A stretch of DNA of 64,000 nucleotides. Origin: Colwellia sp. 1_MG-2023 (GTDB taxonomy: Bacteria > Pseudomonadota > Gammaproteobacteria > Enterobacterales > Alteromonadaceae). How positions within the stretch are numbered: position 1 is the stretch's first letter; the number at the start of each line of letters is the position of its first letter. Below are positions 46,651 through 56,904 of this stretch, in pieces. The notes under the pieces were generated by a model. It was not told the DNA's origin, did no database searches, and saw only the letters and a list, made by a program, of their open reading frames with translations. The DNA is taken from contig NZ_JAUOPE010000008.1 of assembly GCF_030546755.1 (NCBI RefSeq), forward strand, positions 149,942 to 213,941. The letters run 5' to 3'. Made by a program: the position numbers and the translations under genes.

Positions 46651-48936
46651 TTACGTGTGAGCCTTTTGAAATAAGTAACTAACACCATCGATTACAGTAT
46701 TATTTAATTGTTTTTTCCCTGTTAAAGCAAATTCTTGGCAAATGCTTTCAATTGATTGTTTTTGTAATAGTCGTTTTACTAACACTTCAATCAAGCGGTG
46801 ATTCTCAGTATTTTTTTGCGAAATATTGTTTGAGTAAGTAGCAAGAAAATGAATTAATTGTAGGTGTAAGCTATAGCTACAGTTATCAAATAAACTTTTT
46901 CTAGCGATAAAATCTTCAATCACTTGTTGATCAAAATCTGTTAATACCGGCAAACTTTCTGCTGGCCATTGCTTAATAATGCTAATAATAACTTGTGCGG
47001 GAATTGGTTGATATTGTTCGGTAAGTAGATAAGTAAAACTACAGTAAAACTGTTTTTGTAATTCAGTAACTAAATAAACAGCTTTAGCGTTTAATGGTTG
47101 TAAATACATGCTTGAATGCTCACCACTAGCTTTATCCACAGAAAAACCTAGCCGCACCAATGAATAATGCGCTTTATGCCAAAAACTTAATAACGATTCA
47201 TTAGCTCCGAAACTTGTTCCGAGCAAATCAATACTGTTTTGCTCAGCATATTGCTTAATATGACTCAGTAACTTTATCCCCAAACCTTGTTGTTGAATAC
47301 TCGGCAATACAGCAATGCGCATCACGCGTAAATAATGATAATCGAACGCTTCTGTACAATGATTATGTAGAAATAAAGACTGTGGTAAAAACTGATTTTT
47401 TAACCGACGCTTTGCGTTAGCTACTTGATTTATTTCGTGCTTTTCAGCATTCCCTTCTTTTAAAGTCAACGCAACAGCAACTATTTGCTGATTAATGGTT
47501 AAAACAAATAATCGCAGCGCTTTGTTATTTAACAGCAACTTTAAGTCACTTGGCGAGGTCTGATAATGAGCGGTCACTAATACTGAAAAAATTTGCTGCA
47601 ATAAACCTTCATCGGCAATTAATTGTTGTTGCTCAATACGCCTAAACATTACATGGTCGTTCTTACTATGTGCTTGAGTCGACTGTTCCAGTGACTTTTT
47701 ATCCATGTTTTTATTTTCAAGTGAAGCGCTTCTTACGTTCTTATTCTCGGTGCACTTGTTTTCGGTAGACAATATTGCGGTAAACGAGCTTTCGACGTTA
47801 TTACTTTTTAATAAAAAGGCATCAAAAACAAAAGATTCTAGAGGATCATTTTCCGCCCAACGAATGGGTTGATGAATATGATATTGATTAAAATGAGGCG
47901 TTTTTTCCGTTAATAGTTGAGTAAATTTCACCGCAAAACCACGACCTGCCCCTTCATAACCGTGTTGCGTTGAAGAAAAAACAGCACGATGATAACTATC
48001 AACGAGTTGAGATAAGATATAAACAGGAATTGCAGCAGCCTCATCTATTAATAATAAGTCGGCTTTTGGCTTTTCTTTGATAAGTACATCAACAGCAATA
48101 AATTCAATGCAATGACGATTAAAAACAAAAGTGTTTTGACTAAGCTCACCTTCAGGGCAAGATTGTTGTAATTGTTGAAAAAAAATCGCTAATGCATTGC
48201 TATGAGGCGCGGTAATAATAATTTTTTGCGAAGCTTTGCTAGCATTTTCAATCCCGATTAGCTTAGCAACCGCAATTGCCAACGCGGAAGATTTCCCTCT
48301 GCCGCGATCGGCTGTTAACAATAAAGGACGTTTGCGATGCCCTAAAGCCACCTTTTCAATAGCATTTACCGCGCATTGTTGCTGAAAGGTTTTACAGCCA
48401 TTTTCTCTTGGCGAAAAATTCAGTTCTTGTGCTGATTTATACTGAATTTCACTAATTTCTTGTCGTTCAACTATGACCGGTAAATCATTATCCGTTTGCG
48501 ATAAAGCAAAACTAAACCTATCGTTTTTTGCTTTAGTTAATATCCTTTGCAAAAATAAATTTTCACTGTCGAGAGCTTGCGCTTTACTGCAATGCCAAAT
48601 CATGACACCGCCTGCGACAATAGTGCCAGAAAGCGCAGCAAAGGCATCCGGATGAAAATCAGGATCGTTAAAAAGCACAACATCATTTTCACGACCTAAC
48701 TGTTGCCTAAAGTTAGCAATCACGTCACTATTAACATCAATGAACGCTTCACCATAAGTGATTACACGTATGGAATTATCGCAAGTTGCATTTTGTGATA
48801 ACTGCTGAATAAAAGTAGCAGAAACTTCGCTTGCCCAAGCACTATCTCCTTGTAAAACGATTAAGCTTCTTTGGCTATTTTTGCGCAATTGTTGAGTTAA
48901 GGTATTAAACCAAAAACAGATGTCAGATTGACTCAC
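46651..48936 (-). CDS. tmcA: tRNA(Met) cytidine acetyltransferase TmcA
   Basis: A 761-aa enzyme that makes N4-acetylcytidine at the wobble base of elongator tRNA-Met. Domain order is an N-terminal DUF1726-type domain, a RecD-like helicase domain with Walker A TADRGRGKSSALAIA (about 208-222) and Walker B LLLIDEAAAIPVYIL, then a GNAT acetyltransferase domain with MRIAVLPSIQQQGLGIKLL, and a C-terminal tRNA-binding region. It is somewhat longer than E. coli TmcA (671 aa), partly from a low-complexity insertion around 395-430 rich in Asn, Lys and Glu. It is divergent from napE. Confidence 0.93.
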   Translation of the reverse strand: MSQSDICFWFNTLTQQLRKNSQRSLIVLQGDSAWASEVSATFIQQLSQNATCDNSIRVITYGEAFIDVNSDVIANFRQQLGRENDVVLFNDPDFHPDAFAALSGTIVAGGVMIWHCSKAQALDSENLFLQRILTKAKNDRFSFALSQTDNDLPVIVERQEISEIQYKSAQELNFSPRENGCKTFQQQCAVNAIEKVALGHRKRPLLLTADRGRGKSSALAIAVAKLIGIENASKASQKIIITAPHSNALAIFFQQLQQSCPEGELSQNTFVFNRHCIEFIAVDVLIKEKPKADLLLIDEAAAIPVYILSQLVDSYHRAVFSSTQHGYEGAGRGFAVKFTQLLTEKTPHFNQYHIHQPIRWAENDPLESFVFDAFLLKSNNVESSFTAILSTENKCTENKNVRSASLENKNMDKKSLEQSTQAHSKNDHVMFRRIEQQQLIADEGLLQQIFSVLVTAHYQTSPSDLKLLLNNKALRLFVLTINQQIVAVALTLKEGNAEKHEINQVANAKRRLKNQFLPQSLFLHNHCTEAFDYHYLRVMRIAVLPSIQQQGLGIKLLSHIKQYAEQNSIDLLGTSFGANESLLSFWHKAHYSLVRLGFSVDKASGEHSSMYLQPLNAKAVYLVTELQKQFYCSFTYLLTEQYQPIPAQVIISIIKQWPAESLPVLTDFDQQVIEDFIARKSLFDNCSYSLHLQLIHFLATYSNNISQKNTENHRLIEVLVKRLLQKQSIESICQEFALTGKKQLNNTVIDGVSYLFQKAHT

Positions 48937-49054
48937 TATGATGCTTATTTTTCAAAAAGATAGCTTGATTCTAACAAGCATTTTAAAAAATCGGAACTAT
49001 AGCAAATAACAATCAATTAGCTGAGCCATAAATAATGGCTAAAAGTTAAGAACA

Positions 49055-49068
49055 TTGATCCAGATCAT
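49055..49068. promoter_or_regulatory. FNR/EtrA-like site upstream of nap operon
   Basis: TTGATCCAGATCAT matches the FNR consensus TTGAT-N4-ATCAA at nine of ten positions. It lies 57 bp upstream of the napE start, a position suited to anaerobic activation of nap. Confidence 0.7.
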
Positions 49069-49125
49069 ATTGAGAAATTAGAGAATAAGTAACAATAAAA
49101 CCTCTAATAAAGTAAGGATTAATTT

Positions 49126-49287
49126 ATGACTGCACACAGCTCCCCTGAGCAAATAAAAAAATATGAAAAAAACACATTCGTATTTCTTGCTGTTTTTCTA
49201 GCCCCGATCCTTTCCATTATTATTGTTGGTGGCTTTGGTTTCATGATTTGGATCAGCCAAATGCTTTTTGGCCCTCCAACTTCTTAA
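49126..49287 (+). CDS. napE: Periplasmic nitrate reductase component NapE
   Basis: A 53-aa single-span membrane protein starting at ATG 49126 with AAGGA nine bases upstream. The helix FLAVFLAPILSIIIVGGFGF followed by MIWISQMLFGPP is the NapE pattern. NapE's role is unclear; it is often encoded at the head of nap operons, as here. It is too short to be found by a length-limited gene search. Confidence 0.87.
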   Translation: MTAHSSPEQIKKYEKNTFVFLAVFLAPILSIIIVGGFGFMIWISQMLFGPPTS

Positions 49288-49314
49288 TAACTTGGCAAAG
49301 TATTGACTTCATAT

Positions 49315-49851
49315 ATGACTCAACCATTAGAAAACCCTAGTAGACGAAGATTATTCAAAGGGAAGATTGCAAAACAACCTTCATTACCGCGCTTACCTTG
49401 GGTAAAAAGTGAAAGTTCTTTCACAGAACTATGTAATCAATGTGGTGACTGCATATCTGTTTGTGAAACAAACATTATCAAAAAAGATGAATTAGGCCTG
49501 CCATTCGTCGATTTTAATACCGATGAATGTACTTTTTGCGGCAAATGCCAAGAAGTGTGTCAACAGCCGCTTTTTCTTGATAAAAACATCATCGAATCTA
49601 ACCAAGTCCAACCTTGGCCAGGCACTATAACCATTAATCAAACGTGCTTAGCGCAGAACAATATTATGTGCCAAAGCTGCCAAGATGTTTGTGATACTCG
49701 CGCTATTTTATTTAGTTACAAATCATCAAGTATTCCTGAACCAAGCATTAATTTAACCGACTGTAATCAATGTGGCGCATGTATTTCTACCTGCCCTCAA
49801 CAAGCCATTACATTAAATTTAGCAAACAACATTGAGGTGGCTCATGTCTGA
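49315..49851 (+). CDS. napF: Ferredoxin-type protein NapF
   Basis: About 178 aa with four-cysteine clusters typical of NapF: CNQCGDCISVCETN, CTFCGKCQEVCQQP and CNQCGACISTCPQQ for three 4Fe-4S centres, plus an extra CQSCQDVCDT. The N terminus has RRRLFKGK and no export signal. NapF assists maturation of NapA in the cytoplasm. I prefer ATG 49315; a TTG at 49303 is an alternative. It overlaps napD by eight bases. Confidence 0.93.
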   Translation: MTQPLENPSRRRLFKGKIAKQPSLPRLPWVKSESSFTELCNQCGDCISVCETNIIKKDELGLPFVDFNTDECTFCGKCQEVCQQPLFLDKNIIESNQVQPWPGTITINQTCLAQNNIMCQSCQDVCDTRAILFSYKSSSIPEPSINLTDCNQCGACISTCPQQAITLNLANNIEVAHV

Positions 49852-50140
49852 GAACATAGTGCAAGTTGTAAATCCTTCATCACATGAAGTTCAACAGAAT
49901 GAATACCATGTTGCGAGTTTTGTTGCACATGCGATGCAAAAAAATATCGCTGATGTAACAGAAGAAATAACAGGCACTGAAGGTGCTGAAATACATGCGG
50001 TCAGTGAAGAAGGAAAAATAGTATTTACCATAGAAGCCTCAAGCCAAAAGAAAATAGGTTTCTTGATTGACCAATTAAAACATCATGTCGGGTTGTTAAA
50101 TCTATCCCCGATATATCATCAATTTCTAACTGAAGAATAA
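49844..50140 (+). CDS. napD: NapA signal-peptide-binding chaperone NapD
   Basis: About 98 aa from ATG 49844, which has GAGG seven bases upstream; the start overlaps the end of napF. The ferredoxin-like fold pattern ([20 protein letters not shown], then [19 protein letters not shown]) is that of NapD, which binds the Tat signal of NapA until cofactor loading is complete. Confidence 0.92.
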   Translation: MSENIVQVVNPSSHEVQQNEYHVASFVAHAMQKNIADVTEEITGTEGAEIHAVSEEGKIVFTIEASSQKKIGFLIDQLKHHVGLLNLSPIYHQFLTEE

Positions 50141-50151
50141 TAGGTACCTAT

Positions 50152-52650
50152 ATGACTATTAATCGCCGAGAATTTATAAAAGCAAATGCTGTTGCCGCAG
50201 CTGCTACGGTTGCCGGAGTATCTATCCCAGCTAAAGCCTCTAACCTTATTACCAGCAGTGATGTCACTAAATTAAAATGGGATAAAGCGCCCTGTCGTTT
50301 TTGTGGTACAGGTTGTAGCGTTAATGTTGGAGTGATGGATGGCAAAGTTGTTGCCACCCACGGAGATATTAAATCACCGGTTAACAAAGGGTTAAACTGT
50401 ATTAAAGGCTATTTTTTATCAAAAATTATGTATGGTAAAGACAGATTAACCACGCCGTTACTGAGAATGAAAAATGGGAAGTTTGATAAAGAAGGAGATT
50501 TCACGCCAATAACTTGGGATGCCGCTTTCGATATTATGGCGGAAAAAACCAAACAAACGCTAAAAGAAAAAGGTCCTACCGGCATTGGTATGTTCGGCTC
50601 TGGCCAATGGACCGTATTTGAAGGTTATGCCGCATCAAAGTTAATGAAAGCGGGTTTTAGATCTAACAACATAGATCCAAATGCCCGTCACTGTATGGCA
50701 TCTGCTGTTGGTGGCTTTATGCGTACTTTTGGTATTGATGAGCCAATGGGTTGTTATGACGATATTGAAGCTACTGATGCCATGGTGCTCTGGGGTTCAA
50801 ATATGGCAGAAATGCACCCTATTTTATGGACACGTATTACCGATCGTCGATTAAGTGCACCACACGTTAAAGTTGCTGTGTTATCAACTTATGCTCACAG
50901 AAGTTCAGATCTTGCTGACAATAGCATGATTTTCACCCCGCAAACTGATTTGGCGATTTTAAACTTTATTGCTCACTACATTATTAAAACCGATCGGGTT
51001 AATAAAGATTTTGTGAATAAACATACCAACTTTAAACTTGGCAATACCGATATTGGTTACGGTTTACGTCCTGAGCATCACCTTGAGCAAAAAGCGAAAA
51101 ACAACGGTAAAACCGCTGGTGGCTCTTCACCGATAAATTTTGACCAATATGCAAAGTTTGTAAGCACTTATACCGCAGAATATGTCTCGAAATTATCTGG
51201 CGTGCCGGTTGACAATCTTAACGCATTAGCTGAACTATATGCCGATCCAAAAACCAAAGTGTGTTCATTTTGGACTATGGGCTTTAATCAGCATACACGT
51301 GGCGTTTGGGCGAACAACCTTGTTTATAATATTCACTTATTAACCGGTAAAATTTCAACCCCAGGTAACAGCCCATTCTCATTAACCGGGCAACCATCTG
51401 CATGTGGTACGGCTCGCGAGGTAGGAACATTTTCTCATCGTTTACCTGCGGATATGGTTGTTAATAATAAAAAACATCGCGACTTATCAGAAAAACTATG
51501 GAAAGTTCCAACAGGCACTATTCCTCCTAAGCCCGGTTATCACGCTGTTCTACAAAACCGTAAATTAAAAGATGGTGAGCTCAATTTTTATTGGTCTATG
51601 TGTAATAACAACATGCAAGCTGCGGCTAACCTTAATGAAGAAGCGTATCCTGGTTATCGAAACCCTAAAAACTTTATTGTAGTTTCAGACCCTTACCCAA
51701 CAGTTACGGCTCAAGCGGCAGACTTAATTTTGCCAACAGCTATGTGGGTTGAAAAAGAAGGTGTGTATGGAAATGCAGAACGAAGAACGCAAGCTTGGTA
51801 CCAAATGGTAGAAGCTCCACAAGGCGCTAAATCTGATTTATGGCAATTAGTTGAGTTTTCTAAACGCTTTAAAATTGAAGAAGTGTGGCCACAAGAATTG
51901 CTCGATAAAAATCCAACATACAAAGGTAAATCAATGTATGAAGTGTTATATAAAAATGGCCAAGTCGATAAGTTTTCGATTAATCAAGTCCCAACTGACA
52001 GATTAAATGATGAAGCCAGACATTTTGGTTTTTACATTCAAAAAGGCTTATTTGAAGAATACGCAAGTTTTGGTCGTGGTAAAGCACACGATTTAGCCGA
52101 TTATGATAGATATCATCAAGAACGCGGTTTACGTTGGCCTGTTGTTGACGGTAAAGAAACGTTGAGACGGTTTAAAGAAGGCTCAGACCCCTATGTCGAA
52201 GCCGGTAGCGATTTTCAGTTTTATGGTAAAAAAGATGGCAAAGCTATTATTTTCGCCTTGCCTTACGAGCCACCAGCAGAGTCACCAGACGCAGAATTTG
52301 ATATGTGGCTTTCAACAGGACGGGTGTTAGAACATTGGCATTCAGGCTCAATGACCCAACGTGTACCCGAATTATATAAAGCTGTACCTGATGCATTAGT
52401 ATATATGCACCCGGATGATGCTAAAAGTAGAGGCATGCGCCGTGGCGACTTAGTCAAAATAGTTTCACGCCGTGGAGAGGTACAAACTCGCGTTGAAACC
52501 CGTGGCCGTAATAAGCCGCCAAAAGGCTTAGTGTTTATGCCTTGGTTTGATGCCAGCCGTTTGGTAAATAAAGTCACTTTAGATGCAACTGATCCCTTAT
52601 CAAAACAAACTGACTTCAAAAAATGTGCTGTGAAAGTAGTCAAGGTATAG
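50152..52650 (+). CDS. napA: Periplasmic nitrate reductase catalytic subunit NapA
   Basis: An 832-aa molybdoenzyme that reduces nitrate to nitrite in the periplasm. It has a Tat signal ([20 protein letters not shown]), the 4Fe-4S motif [13 protein letters not shown] with the later NCIKGY, the molybdenum-ligand Cys region [18 protein letters not shown], and the bis-MGD-binding C-terminal domain with [16 protein letters not shown]. Length matches E. coli NapA (828 aa). It lies in the order napEFDABC. Confidence 0.97.
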   Translation: MTINRREFIKANAVAAAATVAGVSIPAKASNLITSSDVTKLKWDKAPCRFCGTGCSVNVGVMDGKVVATHGDIKSPVNKGLNCIKGYFLSKIMYGKDRLTTPLLRMKNGKFDKEGDFTPITWDAAFDIMAEKTKQTLKEKGPTGIGMFGSGQWTVFEGYAASKLMKAGFRSNNIDPNARHCMASAVGGFMRTFGIDEPMGCYDDIEATDAMVLWGSNMAEMHPILWTRITDRRLSAPHVKVAVLSTYAHRSSDLADNSMIFTPQTDLAILNFIAHYIIKTDRVNKDFVNKHTNFKLGNTDIGYGLRPEHHLEQKAKNNGKTAGGSSPINFDQYAKFVSTYTAEYVSKLSGVPVDNLNALAELYADPKTKVCSFWTMGFNQHTRGVWANNLVYNIHLLTGKISTPGNSPFSLTGQPSACGTAREVGTFSHRLPADMVVNNKKHRDLSEKLWKVPTGTIPPKPGYHAVLQNRKLKDGELNFYWSMCNNNMQAAANLNEEAYPGYRNPKNFIVVSDPYPTVTAQAADLILPTAMWVEKEGVYGNAERRTQAWYQMVEAPQGAKSDLWQLVEFSKRFKIEEVWPQELLDKNPTYKGKSMYEVLYKNGQVDKFSINQVPTDRLNDEARHFGFYIQKGLFEEYASFGRGKAHDLADYDRYHQERGLRWPVVDGKETLRRFKEGSDPYVEAGSDFQFYGKKDGKAIIFALPYEPPAESPDAEFDMWLSTGRVLEHWHSGSMTQRVPELYKAVPDALVYMHPDDAKSRGMRRGDLVKIVSRRGEVQTRVETRGRNKPPKGLVFMPWFDASRLVNKVTLDATDPLSKQTDFKKCAVKVVKV

Positions 52651-52659
52651 GAGAAATAT

Positions 52660-53139
52660 ATGAAAACTATGATCAATCATTTAGTAAAAACACTTGTCCT
52701 TTCAATCCTTTTCACTACTTCGGTATTGGCTGCAGATAAACATGTCGCGACACTACGAGGTGAAGTAAATATTGATACTCAAGCGGAGCCTTCAGCCATT
52801 GCAAATACAGTGAATAAAGATATTAAGCAAGGAAGAAATTATCCAATGCAGCCACCGGTGATCCCTCATAAAATTAGAAACTATGAGGTAAACTTAAATT
52901 CAAATAAGTGTATGTCTTGTCACAGTAGAAACCGTACTGAAGAGTCGCAAGCTCCTATGGTGAGTGTTACACACTATATGGATAGAGATGGCAACTTTTT
53001 AGCAGAAATATCACCAAGACGATATTTTTGTAACCAATGTCATGCGCCCCAAAAAGATGTGAAACCTTTAGTAGAAAATACCTTTATTGATATGCACACA
53101 TTAATGAAATCTAAAGTAAATACTAAGAATGAGCATTAG
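52660..53139 (+). CDS. napB: Diheme cytochrome c NapB
   Basis: A 159-aa electron-transfer subunit. A Sec signal peptide (about 1-25, LVKTLVLSILFTTSVLA) precedes two heme c sites, CMSCH and CNQCH. It passes electrons from NapC to NapA. It starts nine bases after napA with GGAG upstream. Confidence 0.95.
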   Translation: MKTMINHLVKTLVLSILFTTSVLAADKHVATLRGEVNIDTQAEPSAIANTVNKDIKQGRNYPMQPPVIPHKIRNYEVNLNSNKCMSCHSRNRTEESQAPMVSVTHYMDRDGNFLAEISPRRYFCNQCHAPQKDVKPLVENTFIDMHTLMKSKVNTKNEH

Positions 53140-53148
53140 GAGTCACTG

Positions 53149-53736
53149 ATGAAAGAGATAATAAAAATAGGTTGGCAAACCCTGAAAAAACCCAGTGCTT
53201 ATTTCAGTTTAGGCTTTTTAGTGATCGGTGGTTTTATCGCAGGTGTTATTTTTTGGGGGGGCTTTAACACCGCCTTAGAAGCAACAAACACTGAGGAATT
53301 TTGTATTAGTTGTCACGAAATGGAAAATAATGTTTATGAAGAACTGAAAACAACCATTCACTTTTCAAACCGCTCGGGTGTTAGAGCAACCTGCCCTGAT
53401 TGTCATGTTCCGCATAAATGGACCGATAAAATTGCGCGTAAAATGCAAGCGTCGAAAGAGGTATGGGGCAAAATTTTTGGTACGATTAATACTCGAGATA
53501 AGTTTTTAGCTCACCGCAAACGACTGGCTCAAAACGAATGGACCCGTTTAAAAGCAAATGACTCGCTAGAATGTCGAAATTGCCACAACTTTGATTATAT
53601 GGACTTTACTGCACAAAGCTCTAGAGCATCACAGCAGCATTCAACATCACTTGCCGATGGTGAAAAAACGTGTATCGATTGCCATAAAGGTATTGCACAT
53701 CAATTACCTGATATGAAAGGTGTAGAAGGCTGGTAA
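53149..53736 (+). CDS. napC: Tetraheme quinol dehydrogenase NapC
   Basis: A 195-aa membrane-anchored cytochrome of the NapC/NirT family. One N-terminal helix (about 20-40) is followed by four heme motifs, CISCH, CPDCH, CRNCH and CIDCH. It oxidises quinol and feeds NapB-NapA. No napG or napH is present, so electrons reach NapAB through NapC alone. A strong terminator follows. Confidence 0.95.
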   Translation: MKEIIKIGWQTLKKPSAYFSLGFLVIGGFIAGVIFWGGFNTALEATNTEEFCISCHEMENNVYEELKTTIHFSNRSGVRATCPDCHVPHKWTDKIARKMQASKEVWGKIFGTINTRDKFLAHRKRLAQNEWTRLKANDSLECRNCHNFDYMDFTAQSSRASQQHSTSLADGEKTCIDCHKGIAHQLPDMKGVEGW

Positions 53737-53758
53737 TTGGATTTACCTTATTGATTGA

Positions 53759-53782
53759 GCCAGCATTTTGCTGGCTTTTTTT
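53759..53782 (+). terminator. Terminator of the nap operon
   Basis: GCCAGC (53759-53764) and GCTGGC (53770-53775) pair around ATTTT, followed by TTTTTTT. Confidence 0.92.
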
Positions 53783-53873
53783 ATCAAAATAAAATAACGA
53801 AAATATTTGAAAATTTTAACAATCTTGCCTATGTTACAAAATATGATGAGTCATGAATTATTAGGTACCCATT

Positions 53874-54041
53874 ATGTCAGACGATATTTCCGAAAATTTT
53901 ACCAGTGATGATGTTGATACAGACTTAACAGTAGACGTAAAAGACTCTGAAGTTAAAGACGCAACCATTCGTCAACGTATCGATGACTTATTAGAACAAA
54001 AACGCTTAAAAGCACTATTAGACGACAGTGAAGATTGGTAA
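53874..54041 (+). CDS. PA3496-family putative envelope integrity protein
   Basis: A 55-aa protein from ATG 53874. The acidic N-terminal half and the C-terminal helix IRQRIDDLLEQKRLKALLDD fit the PA3496 family of small proteins. Its role is unknown. It is monocistronic between the nap terminator and pdxH. Confidence 0.7.
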   Translation: MSDDISENFTSDDVDTDLTVDVKDSEVKDATIRQRIDDLLEQKRLKALLDDSEDW

Positions 54042-54220
54042 TAAGCTCATTTGCATTGCGACACTATCAATGTTGATCCGCCTAACTTTTTGCTTAGCAA
54101 AACACCTATAAACGACCGTTAAATCACGTGTTGATTGTGGCTATCAACACGATAAATGATTTTCGCTACAAATTTTTCCTGTTAGAATTAACCCACTCCA
54201 CTTTTTATATATGATTAACA

Positions 54221-54874
54221 ATGACTTTCCTTGAAAAACTTCGTTGCCTATTAACCTTTGGACAAGGGGTTGCGCTACCTGCGCCAGAAATATTACCGAC
54301 AACTTCACCTTTTGACATATTTCAACAATGGTTTGATGATGCTAATAAATCTGGCATCTTGCTACCCGAAGCTATGTCGGTGAGTTCATGTGACGAACAC
54401 GGTCAGCCTAGCTCTCGCATGGTGCTATTAAAGTCTTTTGATGAAAATGGTTTCGTTTTTTATACTAATTACGACAGTAGAAAAAGTATCGAGTTGGGTG
54501 CAAATAATAAAGTAGCATTATTATTTCATTGGAATGTTTTACAACGACAAGTGCGTATTGAAGGAACCGTTGAGAAAACTAGCCAACAACAATCAGCTGA
54601 TTATTTTCATAGTCGCGATCGAGGCAGCCAAATTGGCGCATGGGCCTCAAAGCAAAGTCAAAAGCTTAATAATGATAACGAATTAAAGCAACGCTTTGAA
54701 AAATATCAACAAAAATTTACTGGTGAAGAGATTCCATTGCCCGATTTTTGGGGTGGGTTAAGAGTAAAACCTCATTACCTAGAGTTTTGGCAAGGTCGAG
54801 CAAGCCGTTTACATGACCGTATTTGCTTTGAAAAACATGACGACAAATGGCAATGGTTTAAACGTCACCCTTAA
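54221..54874 (+). CDS. pdxH: Pyridoxamine 5'-phosphate oxidase
   Basis: A 217-aa FMN enzyme that makes pyridoxal 5'-phosphate. FMN- and substrate-site segments are visible: SSRMVLLKSFDENGFVFYTNY, LLFHWNVLQRQVRIEGTVEK, SQIGAWASKQSQ and the C-terminal WQGRASRLHDRICF. Length equals E. coli PdxH (218 aa). Confidence 0.96.
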   Translation: MTFLEKLRCLLTFGQGVALPAPEILPTTSPFDIFQQWFDDANKSGILLPEAMSVSSCDEHGQPSSRMVLLKSFDENGFVFYTNYDSRKSIELGANNKVALLFHWNVLQRQVRIEGTVEKTSQQQSADYFHSRDRGSQIGAWASKQSQKLNNDNELKQRFEKYQQKFTGEEIPLPDFWGGLRVKPHYLEFWQGRASRLHDRICFEKHDDKWQWFKRHP

Positions 54875-54966
54875 TTGAACAATTAAAAATGGCAGCTTTA
54901 TAGTTTTTATGGTTTAATTTTAGACTATTCACTTTTATAAAATTTGAGGTTGATACAGGGCTAATT

Positions 54967-55710
54967 TTGAATCTTTTAAAATGTTACATTATTGTCTTGT
55001 TATCGCTAGCGCCTATTGCAGCTAAAGCTCAAAAGGTTATTGTTGGCCTTGAACCTTTTCCGCCATTTATAAATGAAGACGGCTCTGGTTTTGCCATCGA
55101 AATGTTTAATGCGTTAGCTGAGCAATCAGACCTGACTTTTCAATTTAACTTAATGACATGGGGTCGAGCAAAAAGAGAATTAAAATCTCATCATGTCGAT
55201 CTAATTGGCATCAGTCCAAAAAATAATGAAACCGCTGAATATTATCAATATGCGAAAGAACTTGATTGGTCTTTTATTGCCACAGTTGATCTTTTTTCTA
55301 AAGATAAAAATAATTTAATACTAGAAAATCTCCCGAATAAAAGCATTGGCACGCTTATCGGTAATGCTGATTTTTTTGCTGAATTGTCTGAAATTCCAAG
55401 AAGTAAATTCATAGAAATTAGTAACCTTAAGCAACTTGTTAAAATGATGGATAAGGGGCGTATTAAAACGGTAATATTCGATAGAATATCCATGATGTCG
55501 ACGATTAAAAAACTAAAATTAGCGAACATTCATTATCAAGAGTTAATGAAAATACCGGCAACCTTTGCAGTAAAAAATACGCATGAAGGTCAGCAACTAC
55601 AAAAAAAGCTCGATACCTTGATGAGCGCTAAAAACATCGAAAAGTACCAAGAAAAATTATCGCTTTACAACAAACTACCAGCCACAGGCATTGTTCAAAT
55701 CCATGATTAA
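54967..55710 (+). CDS. Periplasmic amino-acid-type substrate-binding protein
   Basis: A 247-aa member of the bacterial extracellular solute-binding family 3. It has a signal peptide (MNLLKCYIIVLLSLAPIAAKA) and then VGLEPFPPFINEDGSGFAIEM and MTWGRAKRELKSHHVDLIG. Stand-alone proteins of this type in marine Gammaproteobacteria often act as sensors or orphan binding proteins; no transporter genes lie nearby. The start codon appears to be TTG (54967). Confidence 0.85.
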   Translation: MNLLKCYIIVLLSLAPIAAKAQKVIVGLEPFPPFINEDGSGFAIEMFNALAEQSDLTFQFNLMTWGRAKRELKSHHVDLIGISPKNNETAEYYQYAKELDWSFIATVDLFSKDKNNLILENLPNKSIGTLIGNADFFAELSEIPRSKFIEISNLKQLVKMMDKGRIKTVIFDRISMMSTIKKLKLANIHYQELMKIPATFAVKNTHEGQQLQKKLDTLMSAKNIEKYQEKLSLYNKLPATGIVQIHD

Positions 55711-55936
55711 ATCAGCTTTTGCTAACGTAATAATTCAAGTTAAGCTTAGCAACCGCTTCAACGACTCACGTAAGGAACTAACTAAGGTACAAATTTAATA
55801 TTTACTAAACAAATATCTAATGAACAATTGCCTACAAAACAATTACCTACAGAACGATTACCTATTGAATGAACACATTTGAATAATCATAAAACTTGTA
55901 CTTCACTCTTGTTCAGGGCTGTGTTAACTTTATCGT

Positions 55937-56026
55937 ATGCAAACAATCACGTTAATCAATAAAAATGTTTATTTATCTGCCTTAATTACGGCATGGATAA
56001 GTCCTGTTTGTATCTTTCCCAATTAA
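55937..56026 (+). CDS. Candidate 29-residue peptide followed by a perfect hairpin
   Basis: ATG 55937 to TAA 56026 encodes MQTITLINKNVYLSALITAW and nine more residues, ending in a Cys-containing tail. A perfect 11-bp stem starts at the base after the stop codon. No clear ribosome binding site is seen. It may be a leader peptide or chance. It lies in the otherwise gene-free gap 55711-56181. Confidence 0.25.
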   Translation: MQTITLINKNVYLSALITAWISPVCIFPN

Positions 56027-56058
56027 GGACGATTAAGCGCTATTCTTCTTAATCGTCC
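56027..56058. repeat. Hairpin with 11-bp stem
   Basis: GGACGATTAAG (56027-56037) and CTTAATCGTCC (56048-56058) pair perfectly around a 10-base loop. No T-run follows, so it is not a clear terminator. Confidence 0.6.
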
Positions 56059-56181
56059 AAGTTAAATTCTATCTATAAAAACTTTATAACCCAGTATTAC
56101 ATGTTTGTTTTCTTCTCTTCGATGCCAACAGGTAATTTGGTTATATTTTCCCATTAATTTGATCAATATTGAGCACACGAT

Positions 56182-56409
56182 ATGCAGAGTAATTTTTGGA
56201 GTTATCTTCTAGAAACCACAGAGACCATTGAGTCTAGCGAACAAACCATCAGCTTAAACCAGCTAGAATCTCGCCTACAAAACATTGGTTTTTTATATGA
56301 AAAAACCTTTGATCCTGTCGACTCTTTTGAAGCATACGTTGCCTTAAAACTAATTAATACAATTTCGCAAACGATTCAAAGTAATGCGATACAAGAAAAT
56401 GCTATTTAA
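56182..56409 (+). CDS. Small hypothetical protein upstream of rnk
   Basis: A 75-aa, mostly helical, acidic protein with no signal or family I recognise. It ends 40 bp before rnk on the same strand and may be co-transcribed with it. Confidence 0.55.
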   Translation: MQSNFWSYLLETTETIESSEQTISLNQLESRLQNIGFLYEKTFDPVDSFEAYVALKLINTISQTIQSNAIQENAI

Positions 56410-56449
56410 GAAATTGAATAGCTTGAGCTACTATTAAGGAGATTAGCGA

Positions 56450-56818
56450 ATGAACCAACCTAAAATAACCATTTGCGGCAAAGATTACGATGATATTTAT
56501 GATTTACTGGAAAATGAATGTGATGAATCATCCTATCATTTATTAAAAGAAGAATTAGACCGCGCCAATATCGTTAAATTCAATGAACTACCAAGCAATG
56601 TCGTTCGTATGAATTCTACGGTAAAGTTTACAGTTCAAGACAATCAAGAATGCTTTTCGTTAAAACTGGTTTATCCGCAAGAAGTTCAAGATACGGGAAC
56701 TATCTCAATTTTATCCCCTGTAGGCAGTGCCTTAATCGGGTTATCCATTGGCCAAGAAATAGAATGGCCACTCAAACACGGCCAAAAAACCATCGTTCAT
56801 ATTGACGCCATAGATTAA
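56450..56818 (+). CDS. rnk: Regulator of nucleoside diphosphate kinase Rnk
   Basis: A 122-aa protein of the GreA/GreB-related Rnk family. The short N-terminal coiled coil (DDIYDLLENECDESSYHLLK) is followed by the C-terminal domain with MNSTVKFTVQ, FSLKLVYPQEV and SPVGSALIGLSIGQEIEW. Rnk binds RNA polymerase and affects nucleoside diphosphate kinase levels. GGAG lies about nine bases before the ATG. Confidence 0.88.
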   Translation: MNQPKITICGKDYDDIYDLLENECDESSYHLLKEELDRANIVKFNELPSNVVRMNSTVKFTVQDNQECFSLKLVYPQEVQDTGTISILSPVGSALIGLSIGQEIEWPLKHGQKTIVHIDAID

Positions 56819-56853
56819 GTTTGCATACGACACGCTGGTATGTTTTTAGTAAG

Positions 56854-56889
56854 AGGTTTAAACGTTGCTGTTTGAAAAGGTTTAAACCT
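56854..56889. terminator. Hairpin between rnk and LysR gene, possible terminator
   Basis: AGGTTTAAAC (56854-56863) and GTTTAAACCT (56880-56889) pair perfectly over 10 bp between convergent genes. No T-run follows, so terminator function is uncertain. Confidence 0.45.
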
Positions 56890-56904
56890 TCATTACTTTC
56901 CTAG

